DNA from: Stromatinia cepivora
Taxonomy: Eukaryota > Ascomycota > Leotiomycetes > Helotiales > Sclerotiniaceae
DNA length: 64,000 nt
NCBI GenBank assembly: GCA_014898415.1
Contig: RCTD01000015.1
Coordinates: 124,001-188,000, forward strand
Reading direction: 5' to 3'
The number at the start of each line of letters is the position of its first letter. Position 1 is the first letter of the stretch. This document shows, in pieces, positions 24,966 through 39,060 of this stretch. The notes beneath the pieces were generated by a model. The model was given only the letters and a program-made list of their open reading frames with translations. It was not told where the DNA came from and did no database searches. Both the position numbers and the translations under genes were made by a program.

Positions 24966-27235
24966 ATACAGGGAAGTGAAGCTTATCAACGAACATATAG
25001 AACTCTTTGATTATTAATACATTTTGATTTGCCTAAAGAGTTAAAATCTATAAAAGATAAAGAACTATGTAATAATATATACCGAAACATTAATACAAAT
25101 ATTAGTATATATATAATCCTTATTATCCTTATTATCCTTATCATTTTTAGAATCCTTATTATATATATAATTTATATTCCGATACTAATAATTTCTTTTA
25201 AAATCGAAATATCGTATACTCTAGGAATATATATACCTAACAAATAAGTATTCTTTTCAATTCTAACTTTTGTTTTATTTCTTTATTCGAATCAATTTAT
25301 ATATAAAATGATCATATATTCAACGAATTAAATATATACCCATATTAACTCTTATTTTGTATTCATTTTTCGATTTTTATATTTATACCATTTTCTTTTT
25401 ATTATACTTTAATCTCTTTACCCATTCTATAATCTTAATCTTGATTATATTACTCTTTACAAGATCTTTAAAAACCTAATATAATTTTGCCTTTATTATT
25501 ACATCAACAAAATTAGATTCTTTATCAATTCATTTAATTTCCATTATCTCCCTTTATTTATATAATTATTACAAAACCATTAAATCGATTATCAATCTTT
25601 TCTTTTGAATTGAATCTAATTTCGTAAAACAATCATAAAATGATTTCGAATCTATATATATAACTAATAATACTTTCTACTTTGATAATATACCTCCAAT
25701 AATACTTTTAAATATTATACTAATATCAAATCCTAAAATCATATTATAAAATTCCGATATTAGTATACTCCTAATAATTCTTTTGTATTTAATAAATAAT
25801 TAATAAATTAGATTCGCTCTATTATTCTTATCCATTAATATAATAATATATCCGATTTATAAAGACAAATCTCGATTATTAATAAATGATATATCTATAA
25901 ATACTACTAATTTTAACAAATCAAAATCGAATAATATAAATTTCAATCCTTTAATTGAATTATCCATTTACCATTAAATTGTTTTATTTATCAATTTTAT
26001 ATCTTTTTCTTTGGAATTGATAATTTGAACAATAAAAGAAAAAACAAATAATACTTTTGATTAATATATTATCGAAATATAAACTCCTTTTGTATATTAA
26101 ACAATATATTGATCCTTTAAAATTATATTTTTTTAAATTTTGCCCTTTATACTATAAATATCAATTAATTGTATTTTAACAAATTATAAATTTATATATT
26201 GCTTTTCTTGATTAATATAAATAGAACCATCATTTGTTTAAATAATAACAATTCCATTAAATTTGAAGAGATTCTCGGATAATAAGATTTTTCAATCCTT
26301 TACAAAAAACTTCGTATTTTTGAATTCTTTTTGTTCTTTATTTACAAATACTTTATTGATTATAATGATTATATTATCTATTTAAAATCCTATTAATCCA
26401 AATACTTCGTTTTCTTATTTAATATATATTAGATAAAGATTATAGATTGATTGAATTATTTAGAATGTAATAAAATAATGATTATAATAAATACTGAATC
26501 AATGATTTCCAATTTTTAATATACTATATAATAATTTGATCATTCATAATAATATTCCTTTCGGGAATTCCATTTCTTTAAATAATTAAATATAAAATAA
26601 TCATACCAGATTGGATATTATTTATATATAGATTTAAATAATATCCTTAATATATAGAATTGTTTATACAATTGATTACAAAATAATCATAATATTTAAT
26701 ATCAAATATTAGTTTATTTATTAAATCATAAATGATTATATTAATATTGTTCCTTTTTCTATATTATTCTATATCTGAATTACAAATCTTGATTTTGGGA
26801 ATACTTTTTCAATATTTTCGTTTTTGATCTTATTAATGAATCTTGATTTGAATATTTATATACCTTCTAGTATATCTATTTGTTATACGATTTCGAATAT
26901 ATCATTTTCTATCAAACTATTAATCTTTTTCTTTTTTAATTCTTTATAAATCAATAAGTTTTGAAGTATATCAAATATCAATAGATTTTCGTCAAAGATA
27001 TCGATAATATTTTCTTCTTCATTGTTTTGAAGATAAATAACTATATCTAGTATTTCCATTATATTTTTAATAAAGTATATTGCTATAATGTCGATCAGTA
27101 TCGTATTTGTTGTATTATATAATATTCTCATTGATAAAACAACTATTTGAAGAATACCAAAATTCATTTTTACTATATTTTTTAAGACAATCTTAAATTT
27201 CTTTTGAAAAACAGTTTCGAAATTCTTCAAGAATA
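24966..27235 (-). mobile_element. Ty1/copia relic C1 (3' part), minus strand
   Basis: Minus-strand frames across this stretch resemble the end of a fungal copia polyprotein, with an RNase H-like part at about 26,080-25,440. The element continues on the right side of the Fot-like insertion (from 29,420). A CCTTATTAT microsatellite lies at 25,118-25,143. LTRs could not be located with confidence. Confidence 0.55.
25440..26080 (-). pseudogene. Copia RNase H remnant of C1
   Basis: Reading the minus strand with transition stops ignored gives fragments such as LKLVVFIDISF, then IGYIIILMDKNNRANLIY, then YIDSKSFYDCF. These match the order of the fungal Ty1/copia RNase H domain (VxFxDxSF ... QxGxxIxL ... 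DSKS). Several stops interrupt it. This is recognition by eye only. Confidence 0.6.
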
Positions 27236-29419
27236 ACCGATTTCCCTATATCGTACACGACCCCACATTTTGCACGCATTTTTAATTTTATAAAATATCA
27301 ATCACTATGGATAGATATAACGATGATATACCTTCAAAGATCTGTATAGAATTTGCATTAATTCAAATTAAAGGGGAAGAGTACTTTAAATATACTCAAA
27401 TAACAAATTTCTTCAAAATCAATCATTCAATATTCTTTCGGCGTTATAAAGACAAAATTATTTCCTGTAGTATTGTATATATTGAAATTCATCAATCTTT
27501 TTCAAAAAAGCAAGAAAAGACTTTAATCGATCAAATTAACAAATTGATATAAAGATCTATATCTTTTACAAATTATATAATCAAAAACCTTGCAGAAGAG
27601 ATTATAGACCGCTCTTTAGAAAAGAATTGGACAGCAAATTTCGTAAAAAGGCATAAAACATATCTTCAAAATCGATATCTCCGATATATTGATAATTTGT
27701 ATATAAAAGCTAATAATATTGTTGTATTTGAGCATTTTTATGATCTGATTTGAATTATTTTGTATTATTATTGAATTTTATTATTTAAAAGAATTATACT
27801 AATATTCCTTTTTTTTTATTTAATTGATAAAAATAACTACAAAATATAATATATTATTCAAGAATATATATAATTGGGATGAAAAAGGCTTTATGATTGG
27901 TTTAGGAAGGATTATAAAGAGAATAATAAATGCTAATGCATATAATCATAATAAATCTACAAAAGCTAGACAGGATGAATCGAGAAAGTTTATTATCCTT
28001 TTAGTATATATATATATCGATAATACAATTATTCCATCTACTCTAATTTATAAAAAGGAATCTAGAGATCTACAGGATACATAGGTTGATGAGATAGAAA
28101 TGAAGGATCAGATTTATTTCGGAATTTCAAGCAATGAATGATCATCGAATGTATTCGGCCTCATCTGGCTTAATAAGATCTTTCAACGCTATACTCGTTC
28201 AAAAACAGGAAAAGGATATCGTCTATTGATTGTAGATAATCATTCTAACCATATAAATATAGAATTTATATCAAAATATAACGAATTGAAGATCATTTTA
28301 TTGATTCTCCTTTCTTATTCTATATATCGACTTCAATCTCTTGATATAAACTATTTTCTTCTTTTTTCAATAAATTATAATATAAAATTTAATAATTTAA
28401 TATATAAAAGCGGAGATATCGTTAGAATATCGAAATATAACTTTTGGATAATATTTAAGGTTGTTTGAACTCAATCTGCTATTATTTATAATATCCTGAA
28501 ATCTTTTGAAAAAGCCGGTATTTATTCTATAAATAAGAATATTATTATTTGTAATATCGAATCAGAATAAGCTTCTATATTATTTATATCGATACAATTT
28601 ATAGGGAATAAAATAAAGATGCTATATATAATTAAAACTTTTTGTTATTTCAAATTAGAATTTCGTTTCAAATAGGATCCCGATATTATTCAGAAGTTTT
28701 TTAAGGCTGTATTTATATATATAATTAATGCTAATATCCAATTATATAAAGCAAAAGATCTAGAAGAAATTTTGAAGATCGAAAGAAAGAAAAGAATCTG
28801 TTTTAAATGTTTAAATCTAATAAAAGAGAAAAACAGAAATACTTTTTTATATTTCCTTTTGCAAATCGAAAAAGCTAGAATTTATCAATCGATAAAAGTA
28901 TTAATTATTAAACAGAAGAAAGAAATTAAAAAGCAAAAGAAAACCAAAAAGAAAGTTGAAAAGAAATGAAAAAATAGAATAATTAAAAAGAGGATAGTAT
29001 AGAAGAAGGTTGATCGTCAAATTATATATAATATTAAAAAGGGAGTGAAAAAAGTTCGGAAATCATTAATATCTTTTTTTAAAAGAATCTAAATGATTTA
29101 AAAACGTTTTCTTATTATAAATCTAGTATCCCAAGAAATTGTAAAAGATTATAATGTTATAAAGATTAATAAATTAATAATAGAAAAAGGGAGGGGGGTA
29201 TTGTATTCAAAGATTGGGCGATGTATCAAGGTTTCATCGAAATTGAAAATATAAAGGTTTTTTAATTTTATAGAATAATATTATATCTCTTTATTGCTCA
29301 AAAAGAATTGTAATTTTATATCTTATAATTTATAATTAATATCGAATTTTGAAGTGATCGTAGTAGGAATATAAGGGGCGTGCAAGATGTGGGGTCGTGC
29401 ACGATATAGGGAAATCGGT
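27236..29419 (+). mobile_element. Fot1/pogo-family DNA transposon
   Basis: 42-bp terminal inverted repeats (27,236-27,277 and 29,378-29,419; two mismatches; starting ACCGATTTCCCTATATCGT) are flanked by TA at 27,234-27,235 and 29,420-29,421. The 2184-bp size is typical of the family. The transposase is broken by stops but recognisable. It inserted into copia relic C1, whose minus-strand frame stops at the left repeat. Confidence 0.9.
27307..28470 (+). pseudogene. Fot1/pogo-type transposase (DDE superfamily), inactivated
   Basis: Fragments in order are: an N-terminal helix-turn-helix-like region from the ATG at 27,307; a segment with FVKRHK (second DNA-binding half, about 27,640); YNWDEKGFMIGLGR (about 27,860) holding the first catalytic Asp; STLIYKKESRDLQDT (about 28,035-28,080); and VDNHSNHIN (about 28,230), holding the second catalytic Asp, then LQSLDINYF corresponding to the LQPLDVxxF region. 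The frame is interrupted by TAA/TGA codons and shifts, so no active enzyme is expected. Confidence 0.82.
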
Positions 29420-30147
29420 TATTTCCTAAAGGATTTATTCTATTATAATAGATTCTATTTATACAATAGATTTTATTAATATTGTTATTTCAATTGTATA
29501 AAGTTTCATTATTATAAATCGAAAGATTGTAGATCCATTTGATAATTGAATTGTATAGATTTCGCTTTCGATTCATAATAATATAAATAATTCTATTTAT
29601 TTAGTAATTCGATTGTTTTTTTCTTTTTATATTTATATTTTTGAATTAATTGATAATTTGTGAATTGAAATTATATTTGGATTATTATATTAATTCAATA
29701 TATCTATTATTTATCTTTTAGTTCAAAGCTTTTTGATTTTATTATTTGCTTTTTTGATTATATTGGATTGTTATTAAATATTAAATATCAATAAATCGAA
29801 TTCGTTTATTTGTAGATATATTCTGAATATTAGAAGGGTAGGTATAATTCTATTGAGATCAATAGTATTATTGATTATCTTTATTGTCATTTGTAATACT
29901 AATTCTTTTATTATTCTAATACTTTTGAATTCTTTTTTGATGATATTGTATATATATCGAATAATTTAATAATAATATTCGATTATCCTGATTGATCAAT
30001 ATATTTCGATAAATATACTTTTCATAATAATTGTTATTATTTCGATATATTGTTTGAATTCTTTATTTATGAAATTTTTCTCAGTATTGTAGATAATATA
30101 ATCTAATAGATCTAGATATTAACTTTTGGTGCAGGAAGTAGTAGTAT
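29420..30147 (-). mobile_element. Copia-derived sequence between the Fot-like element and the C2 LTR
   Basis: AT-rich minus-strand sequence continuing the element that hosts the Fot-like insertion. Part of it (about 30,060-29,900) could be the beginning of a copia gag just downstream of the LTR candidate, but the frame is too damaged to be sure. Confidence 0.35.
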
Positions 30148-30282
30148 TGTTGACTATATAGATTGAATTAAGAATCTATTATTCTAATAAAAGTAGAATT
30201 GAGGTTATCCCCAAATATAGTCTGTACACCATTATGATCACATAACCTCAATTCTAATCCTATAATAGCCTCATTTCCAATA
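30148..30282 (-). repeat. Candidate copia LTR (C2)
   Basis: On the minus strand a purine tract AATAGAGGAG is followed by TATTGGAAATGAGGC (expected TGTTGG...), and the stretch ends GTCAACA, 135 bp later. It lies directly downstream of the C2 RNase H. It contains a perfect 14-bp inverted repeat, AGAATTGAGGTTAT and its complement. No second copy was found, so support is moderate. Confidence 0.45.
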
Positions 30283-30329
30283 CTCCTCTATTAAGGATAT
30301 CCTATTCGATCCTTTTAGATTACTAATCC

Positions 30330-30917
30330 TAATATTTTCTTAAATCTTTCGAAAGCAATTCTTATATAAAGTTTCATCATTTCATCGATAATTATATTAT
30401 ATATATTGATATAACTAATAACGATTTTCTTCTTTTCTGTTAAATCTTTAATGAAGTAATAATTGATATTTATATATTTGGATTGTTTATATAAATATAG
30501 ATTCTTGATTAAAGCTAAAGTGCTTTGATTATTATCAAATATTTGAATTGTATTTTTGTTCTTTCTAATATAATTTGATTTGAATAAATCTTTAAGTATT
30601 TATATAATCTATCTCCTTTATTTGATAAATATTACTATTACAAAATATTCTGATTCTGCATTAAAAATAATTACAAATACTTGTTTTTTGTTAATCTATA
30701 ATATAAGATTTTCATAGAATATTATAATTCCCTTTAAAACACTTTTCCGGTTATATTTATCATTAATCCAATCTATATTTATATATACCTTTATTATATT
30801 ATCGAATATATTATATTCTTTGTAGATATCAGATTATATTCTTTTTGATCCGAATTATAATTTCTGTTTGATTATTGATTATAGATATCGTATTAGATTT
30901 TTCAAAATTATAGTATA
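30330..30917 (-). pseudogene. Copia RNase H and RT C-terminus of C2, left part
   Basis: Minus-strand frames give YNRKSV (about 30,760), NAESEYF (about 30,655), then FDNNQSTLALIKN and YKQSKYININYYFIKDL. These correspond to the copia RNase H order (DWAxDxxxRKS, SSAEAEYxA, EDNQS, HxRTKHIDxxxHFIRD). The element is interrupted at 30,917 by gypsy element B and resumes at 43,715. Confidence 0.75.
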
Positions 30918-31237
30918 TGTTACGACGGCATCCAACATACCGAATCATATGATCAGGAAGTCACAGGATTAGAGATTCCCATTGGATTCCATTGCTCCCA
31001 CCTAATAAAATACAATAAGATCAATAGGACAATAGAGAACGAAGATCTATATAAAAGAATAATTTTCATTATAATATAGAGTTTTGTATTCAAAAACAAT
31101 CATTAGTTTCATTACTATAATTATAAGAATTGTAACCAATTATCAACCTTATTGAATTCCTATTTGAAATCTAATTTAAATCATTTCGAGAGATTTTTAA
31201 CCATTTCTATATAACTCTAAAGATAACTCCTATAACA
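30918..31237 (+). repeat. 5' LTR of B
   Basis: 320 bp, TGTTACGACGGCATCC to CTCCTATAACA. The outer start is intact and the inner end mutated. Confidence 0.92.
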
Positions 31238-31239
31238 TT

Positions 31240-31920
31240 TTGAATATCATTTCTGTTTCAAGTATTGATTCAATACCAATCACTATTATAGCATCCAGGG
31301 ATACTATCATTGATCAACCTGTACAAACAGCAAACACCAACAATATCGAAATGACCAATACACCTAAGGAAATCACCATCAACGAAACATTCAAGATCGC
31401 TTTACCAGATAAATACCAAAATAACCGATAAAAACTCGATACCTTCCTATTGCAATTAGAGATTTACTTTAGATTCAATAAAGATAAATTTACTATTACA
31501 GAATCTAAAAGTATATAAACTACATTATATTTTCGAAAAGAAATAGCCAAATGGATCCAACTATATTTATACAACTATTTCGAGTATATCGATCAAGATC
31601 GTATACAATCCACACAAATAATTTTCAATAGTTTCGAAGGATTTAAAACAGAAATCCGCAGAATCTTTGGAAACTCCAACAAATTAAAAGTAGCAAAAGA
31701 AAAGATCTTTAATTTCAAACAAATCAATTCAATATTAAAATATATTACAAAGTTTCGGAGATATGCAGGAATAACCAATTAGAACGAAACTGCTATCATG
31801 AATTATTATTGTAAAGGATTCAAACCAAAAGTTAAACTGAAATTAAAAAGAATTGTAACAAATAAAGATTTGAATAATTTAATCCAAAATTCTATTGAAT
31901 CAAATGATCATCTTTATTAA
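31240..31920 (+). pseudogene. B gag remnant
   Basis: About 220 codons can be followed with a few TAA/TAG interruptions. It matches the retrotransposon gag (capsid) pattern: a LDTFLLQLEIYF helix, then FNSFEGFKTEIRRIFG, then an INSILKYITKFRRYA stretch. It forms the virus-like particle core in active relatives. Confidence 0.75.
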
Positions 31921-33726
31921 TACTGATAAAACCAAAGATTATACAAATCTTAAAGGAATCAAAAGCAAAAGTGTTATTATAAGAATAAAAATAGATTATA
32001 TTATAATCTATAAAGATATAAAGACTTTATAAAATTAGATATTATATATTATACCAATCAGAATAATGATCAAGAAAAGAAATATAAATAAGATAACAAT
32101 TTATACTTTGAATATAGAAAAACAAAATATCGAACAGCAGATTACCGAAACAAAAAGATAGATAGAAGGAAAAACAACTTTAAAAATAAATTCGACAAGG
32201 GTTAATTTAATGTTATTGTTATATTACAATTATATATAATCAATATTACAAGACTAATTACATTATCATCAATTTACAAAGAAAAGTTAGAAGAAGAAAA
32301 GGTAAAGAATCTCTTATAAATAAATAAAAACTTATAATTAGAAGAATTATAATCTATTCGAGAAATTGATCAATAGAACTGTTGTATCTAGGGATTTGAA
32401 GATACTGATAAAAAAACCATCAATAAAGATCTCAATATAACAAACACCGAGGAAAGAGAATCTTATAAAGTTCGGTATATCGACCAATACCGAATTCTAT
32501 AATTTGGAGTTACCATCAATATTTCATTTATAAAAAGAATTAATAGAGAGTATCTCCAATAATCAGAATAAAAAAAGCTATAAGAAATATTCTATTAATA
32601 TATATTCGAACAGAACAAAAACCAGAATTTGTTTCTATATAAAAAAATCAGAAAAAAATATTGTATTTAAATTCAAATTATTTTATTATTATCAATTATG
32701 GATATAGTGATAAGAGTAATCTAAAGAAACTATTGATATATTTTATAAAGAGATTTATTCGATAACAAAATTAAATCAAAAACGAATATAGTTTATCTAG
32801 AAAAAGAAAAATTACGATATATAACATTTGTTAATAAAATCATCTAGGATCACAAAAATAAGTAAATTATATTATAATTGAATATTATAGGATAAATAGA
32901 ACAGATATATTATAGAGTCAAAATAAATGAACAAATACAATCAATTATAATAGATTCAAAGACTATAGGAAATTTTATTGTATTAGAAGCTGCAAAGTAC
33001 TTGGGAATTCTATTTCAAAAGAAATAAGAATTTTATCAATTGCAATTAGTTAATGAATAATTAGTAGAATCTGACAGGATTGTTTTTTAAGAGATATGAT
33101 TAATACAAATAAGTATAATCCAATATTCGAAGGTTATATAGTTTGATATTGTATTATTGGATTAATAATAGATTATCTTAGGGATATTATAATTAAAGGT
33201 ATATAATTCTAGAATAGATTAATTATAAGAAACAATAATATTTGATCAATACAAGAATGGTTATGATAATATATTCAAAACATTTGTAAGATATAATATA
33301 CATTAAAAAGGGTTGAACATAAATAACATCGACGATATAGAATATTCAGTTCAGGATCCTTTATTAAAAACGAAGAATAGTATACCTTTTTTATAAATAC
33401 AAAAGTCAATAATATAATACAAAATCGCAATCGAGGTAAAGGAGCCTATGATATCAAAATAATATAAGAAATATAAATATATTTTTAGAGAACCAAAGAA
33501 TTATAAAACTTTATCAAAATACAAACTATAAGATTATAAAATCATATTAAAGGATGATAAGATATTTATGTATATTTTAATTTATTCAATATCAATTGAT
33601 AAACTAAAAACACTTAAAGAATATATCGACAATAATTTGGCCAAAAAATGGATCAAAGAATTTATATCCCAAATAACAAATCCAATTATATAAATACCCA
33701 AAAAGAACAATACAAAAAGATTAATT

Positions 33727-34230
33727 ATGGATTATAGAAAGCTCAATATATTTACCAAAAAGGATCGATATCTATTTCTATTAGTTATAGAATTAAAAGA
33801 TCGATTAAGCAGAACAACGATATTTATCAAGATAGATCTATATAATGGATACTATTTGATTAGAATGAAAGAAGGCGAAGAATGGAAAACCGTTTTCAAA
33901 ACCAGATATAGGCTATACGAATATCAGGTTATACCATTTAGGCTAATCAATGTATCAATAATATTTATAAAATTTATGAATAATATATTATTACAATATT
34001 TAAACACTTATTATATATACTATTTGGACAATATCCTAGTATATTCGAACAACGAAATTCAATATATCAAAGACATCAATAATATCCTCAAAAGTTTGAT
34101 TAGGGTCGATTTGATATACAAATTAAGTAAATATAAATTCTACATTATAGAAACAAAATTCCTAGGATTCATTGTATCAAACCAAAGGCTCAAAATAAGC
34201 AAGGATAAAATCAAGATAATATTCGAATAA
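33727..34230 (+). pseudogene. B reverse transcriptase fragment
   Basis: This open 167-codon stretch is the best preserved piece of B. It starts with DYRKLN, has FIKIDLYNGYYLIRMKEG (first catalytic Asp) and the YYLDNILVYS box where the second Asp of YxDD has become Asn, a single transition. It continues to the KFLGFIVS motif at the end of the RT domain. RNase H follows to 34,700. Confidence 0.88.
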
Positions 34231-34369
34231 AAACAATCTATTATAATTAAAAAAGTATAATTGTTTTTAGGATTTGTTAATTTCTATTGAAGATTTATTA
34301 AAAATTATTTAGGGATTATAATATCCTTAATCAATTTAACCAAAAAAAAAAAGGAATATTCGAATGGAA

Positions 34370-34705
34370 CGACAAAATATAGGAATCATTTGATATACTT
34401 AAATAGGCAGTAACCGGAGAATTAATACTGTTAACATTTGATCTAGAAAAGCAAATTATAATAAAAACAGATTCCTTAGATTTTATTATAGGAATAATTT
34501 TGAACCAATTAGATCAAAATGAAAAATAGCAATCAATTATATTCTATTTTCGAAAATTATTATTAACTGAATTAAATTACGAAATATACGATAAAGAATT
34601 ACTAGTGATAATCGATGTATTTAGAGAATAACGAGTTTATTTGAAAGGATCAAAATATACAATATAGATATATATAGATTATAAAAATTTAGTTTACTTT
34701 ATTAT
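34370..34705 (+). pseudogene. B RNase H, first part, interrupted by A2
   Basis: Fragments such as IIIKTDSLDFIIGIILNQ (expected TDASDxAxGxxLxQ) and ELNYEIYDKELLVII show gypsy RNase H. The frame is cut after LVYFII at the A2 target site and resumes at 41,096. Confidence 0.75.
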
Positions 34706-34987
34706 TGTCACGAATCGTGAACCACAGGAGGCTAACCACGTGATACCTCTTATCTCCCATATCAATTTATGAGTTGATCATCTGTACACATGCGTTACAA
34801 ATCATACGATTTAGTATAATAAAATGGTAACCTTAATAACGCTTATATATAACCCTATAGCTTACAAATGGATATTTATATATATATATCTAATCGCTCC
34901 TTATAAATCATAATTCTTCAATTATAAATTCTAAAGAATATAATTAATCTTGTTTATTCAGTTTTACTATAGCTTTTATATATCATA
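34706..34987 (+). repeat. 5' LTR of A2
   Basis: 282 bp. The start TGTCACGAATCGTGAACC is intact and the inner end (TTTTATATATCATA) is mutated. Confidence 0.93.
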
Positions 34988-35279
34988 TTATCTACAATTC
35001 ATTTACAAGTATCCGGCCATCTAATAGCTTTCTAAATAATATTTTACTTTAATAATACCTTCTTAGATAAACTTTTACAAATATTATACTCAAAAAAAGA
35101 AAATCTATTTCAATCTAATCGATGAAGATATAAATACTTTTAGAAGTATATTATTACTTTTATAATACAACAAACTCCTCTTTCTATACACTCCGAACCT
35201 TCGAAAGTATATTTTAAGAAACCCTTTCCTTCTCTTCAATTATTTTAATAATCTTTCGAAGAAAATATAAATCTAGGAT

Positions 35280-36720
35280 TGAATAATATTACTATTGAAA
35301 AAAAGAAAACTAATAAAAAGAAAATTCCAATATATGAAGCCAATATTCCTAATAATTCAATTACTTCTTCCGAATCACTATTACAATTACAAAATCTCTA
35401 TATAATAATTATGAATTTGAAAAAGGAAAATCGACAATTAAAAATTATAATAATAACAAACTCTACAACAATATAATCTTCTTTTGAATTTCAAATGATA
35501 CCTACATAGATATCCAAATCAACAATAATATCTAGAACTCCCTTTATTCCTTTAATCGAAATCCAAAAATCTTTATTCAAACAAACCCAAAGATTTTAAA
35601 ATTAGAGAAAGAAAACTTCGATCAAACGATCTGATTATCAAAAACTCTTTGAGGATTCTCCTTCCCTTTCAGGAAATAACAATCCATTTAATAATCAAAG
35701 ATCCCCTTACTCAAAAAACCAATCTAATCAATCAAGATTGTATTCCTACACCAATCACAATTTATAGCAAAATATATATATATCAAAACCTACAAATCTT
35801 ATTACTAAACTTAACGATAATATTAAACCTAAAACTAATTTGTAGTAATTATTAATTATAAAACAATTCGAGCTATATACTATATCACTTAAAAATGAAA
35901 TACAACACTACACATACATAATCGATCAAACCAAATCGAAAGTATAAATACATTATTATACTCTTTATATACAAATACCCCGATTCACAACATTCGAATT
36001 AATTGAACAATTTATAGCGATCTATCGGAACCCAGCCGAAATCGATAATACTCATTCTCAATACAAAATATAGATTATACTTAATACAATTCGATATAAC
36101 AACTTCCTAAAATAATATAGAAAGTTCAAACTATTTATTATCCAAACAAAGATTACCAACAATAAAATTCTATTCAAAGATCCCAAATAAAAGATTTCCG
36201 ATTTTCTTTTACAAACAAGAACAATATCTATTAAAAATTGCAAAACTACAAAAGAATTTATAAATATATTCATTAAAATAAATCAAAATGAAATTTTATT
36301 ACAAAAACAAAATCGATATTATATTAATCGAAAAACCTTTATAATTACTTACAAACTAATAACTATTACAAATCCTTTACACCCCTTTTAGAACTCTAAA
36401 AACTTTAATTTTGAAATTTCCATATTCCCGAAACCATTTCCATTTCGAAATACCCCTCCCAGATATACCGACTCTGTATATCCAATAATTATTCGAACTT
36501 CAAACATTCATCGCTTTCTCCCTTTCCTGAAATAATATATACATCAATACCTTATATCGATAATCTTAATAAAATCAAAATAATACAAAAAGAAACAAAA
36601 GAATTCGAAGAATATCAAAATACCAAAAAAGACTTCAGCCCAGAAATTACAATTAAAGCTATACAGAATATCCATTTAAAAAAAGAAAAGCATTTAAAAC
36701 CAAATATTTAAATTCTATTT
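35280..36720 (+). pseudogene. A2 gag remnant
   Basis: From about 35,280 the plus strand carries gag-like coding fragments with several stops. The best stretch is near 36,000-36,300 (YRNPAEID, then NTIRYNNFLKQYRKF, then KDPKQKISDFLL). A3 has the matching region at about 44,700-46,100. A1 has lost it. Confidence 0.6.
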
Positions 36721-37899
36721 TCATTCTAAACGTTATACAGGATATAAAATTTCTTGATCTAATCAAACTTATAAAAAAAAAAGCATTTATTTTTCCCTAT
36801 AATCTTTCGAAAAATAATTACACCTATCAATCAAAAGTATTCATTAACTTTAAAACAAATAGATTCGCTTTTATTAATACTATATTCCTTACTTATTTAT
36901 TTCCTATATTTAAATCAAGAATTATATCACTTGAAATTTCAATTAAAGTTAAAGAATATAATAATATATAAAATTATATTATTATCCATTTTATATTCTT
37001 TAATTTAATAATTGATAATTATAAACAATCTTTTATCCTTTTCCTTATTATTGAATTAAGGAGTTATAATATTATTTTAAATAAACTTTAATTATCAAAG
37101 ATTCGAACAAAGTTCGATTACTTTAATCAACATTTCGAATAATTTAAAAAGAGATCCTATACTATCTCTTATTCGAATAATCTTTTTATTACTCAATTAT
37201 CCCTTTGCAAATAGAAAATCGATCGATTAATTCAACAAGATATTGATCGACAAAATAATCAACTCGAAGAATATTGAAATCGAAAAGATTTATAATTGAG
37301 TAGATCAATTACAATTGATGATATATAACAAAAACCTTCAAATATAAATACAATACTAATTTTTGTTGAAAAAAAAGAAATCCTGATTTCTTTCAAATTC
37401 AATCCACCTCCTTCCCAATCAATTATACCATTATTATAAATCTATAAATACCTCCCCTATATATCGCTCAAAATCCTCGATCTATATACACTCAAATCTA
37501 ATAAATTCTAATTAGAATACAAAAAAGATAAACAAACTAAACTCTTTACCTTTACTCTAAAAAAACTCGATAATATAATAAACTTTCAACAGAACGAATA
37601 ATATACAAAAAGAAAATACTGGTTACCCTAACCGAATTTAAAAATACAAAAGTTCAAAAGAAACTCAATCAAATACTAACCAAAATCGATTCAGAATCTG
37701 AAATACCATCTGAATATCGATAATATCATCGAATTTTTTCCAAATATAAATCAAATATCTTATCTCCTAACCGATTTTATAATTATAAAATTATATTAAA
37801 AAACAAAAAAGAACAAACCTTATACTACAATCTATTTTACAAGATATCCCTAAAATAATTAGAAATCATTAAAGAATATATTATAAATAACCTCAACAA

Positions 37900-39060
37900 A
37901 GATTTCATTGAACCCAATCAAACCCTTTATACTACACCCATCCTATTCGTCAAAAAACCCAATAGTAATTTGAAATTCTATATAGATTTCAGATTATTGA
38001 ATTCCTTGACACATAAAGATCGATATCCCCTCCCTTTGATCGATAAAACACTTTCTCGGCTTTCCAATACTAAGATCTTTATCAAACTCAATATTCGTTA
38101 AACTTTCCATTATATAAAAATAAATCCTGTTTTGAAAGAGTATACTATTTTTCGAACCCGATATAGATCATACAAATGCAAGATTGTACCATTCGGATTA
38201 ACGAATGATCCTATAACCTACTAGCATTATATAAATGATATTCTATTCGATTATTTAAACATTTTCTATACAATATACTTCAACAATATTCTAATCTATT
38301 CCGAAAACGAAAAAGAATATCAAACTTATATCAAATTAATTCTTAAACGATTAGAAACTATTAATCTACAAACGGATCTTAAGAAATACAAATTCAACAT
38401 TATATATATCAAATACTTAGGCTTTATTATCTCTATTAAAGGAATAAAAATAAACCCTAAAAAGATTGAGATAATTGAAAACTGAACCTTTCCGATAACA
38501 ATAAAAGAGATCCAATCATTCCTCGGTTTTTGCAATTTTTATCGACAATTCATTAAGAACTATAATATAATAATAAAACCTTTCAACGAATTCATTAAAA
38601 CAAATATTAAATTCGTATTCGATAAAGTATACCAAAACGCATTCAATATCTTGAAGAAAAAGCTTATCTCCACTCTACTTCTACAATATTATAATCACCA
38701 ACTCCTCTATATATTCGAAATAAATATATCCGATAGAATAATTGCTAATATATTATTATAACAATATAACGAAGATTAATTTCCCATAATTTATTTCTTC
38801 AAAATTATAATTACTGCTAAACTGAATTATAAAATTTATAATAAGGAAATACTATCAATCATTCGATCTTTCAATTATTGGAAAACGGAATTCATTGGTT
38901 TATTATATAAAATCAAGATTTATACTGATTATAAAGCCCTCGAATATTTCATAATTACCAAGATTCTCAATATCTGATAAACTTATTGAATAGAAATTCT
39001 AATCAATTATAACTTCATTATTATATATCGCCCTAAAAAAAATAACCTTTTCGCTAACAC
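37900..39060 (+). pseudogene. A2 reverse transcriptase and RNase H remnant
   Basis: Fragments in order: LKFYIDFRLLNSL, DRYPLPLIDKTLSRL (about 38,020), IVPFGLTNDPITY (about 38,190), the damaged catalytic box IYFNNILIYSEN (about 38,275; expected YxDDxLIYS), KYLGFIISIKGI and EIQSFLGFCNFYRQFI (about 38,510). RNase H-like EISILNY/ILSIIRSFNYWKTEF follows. The Asp residues of the active site have changed to Asn by transitions. Confidence 0.82.
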
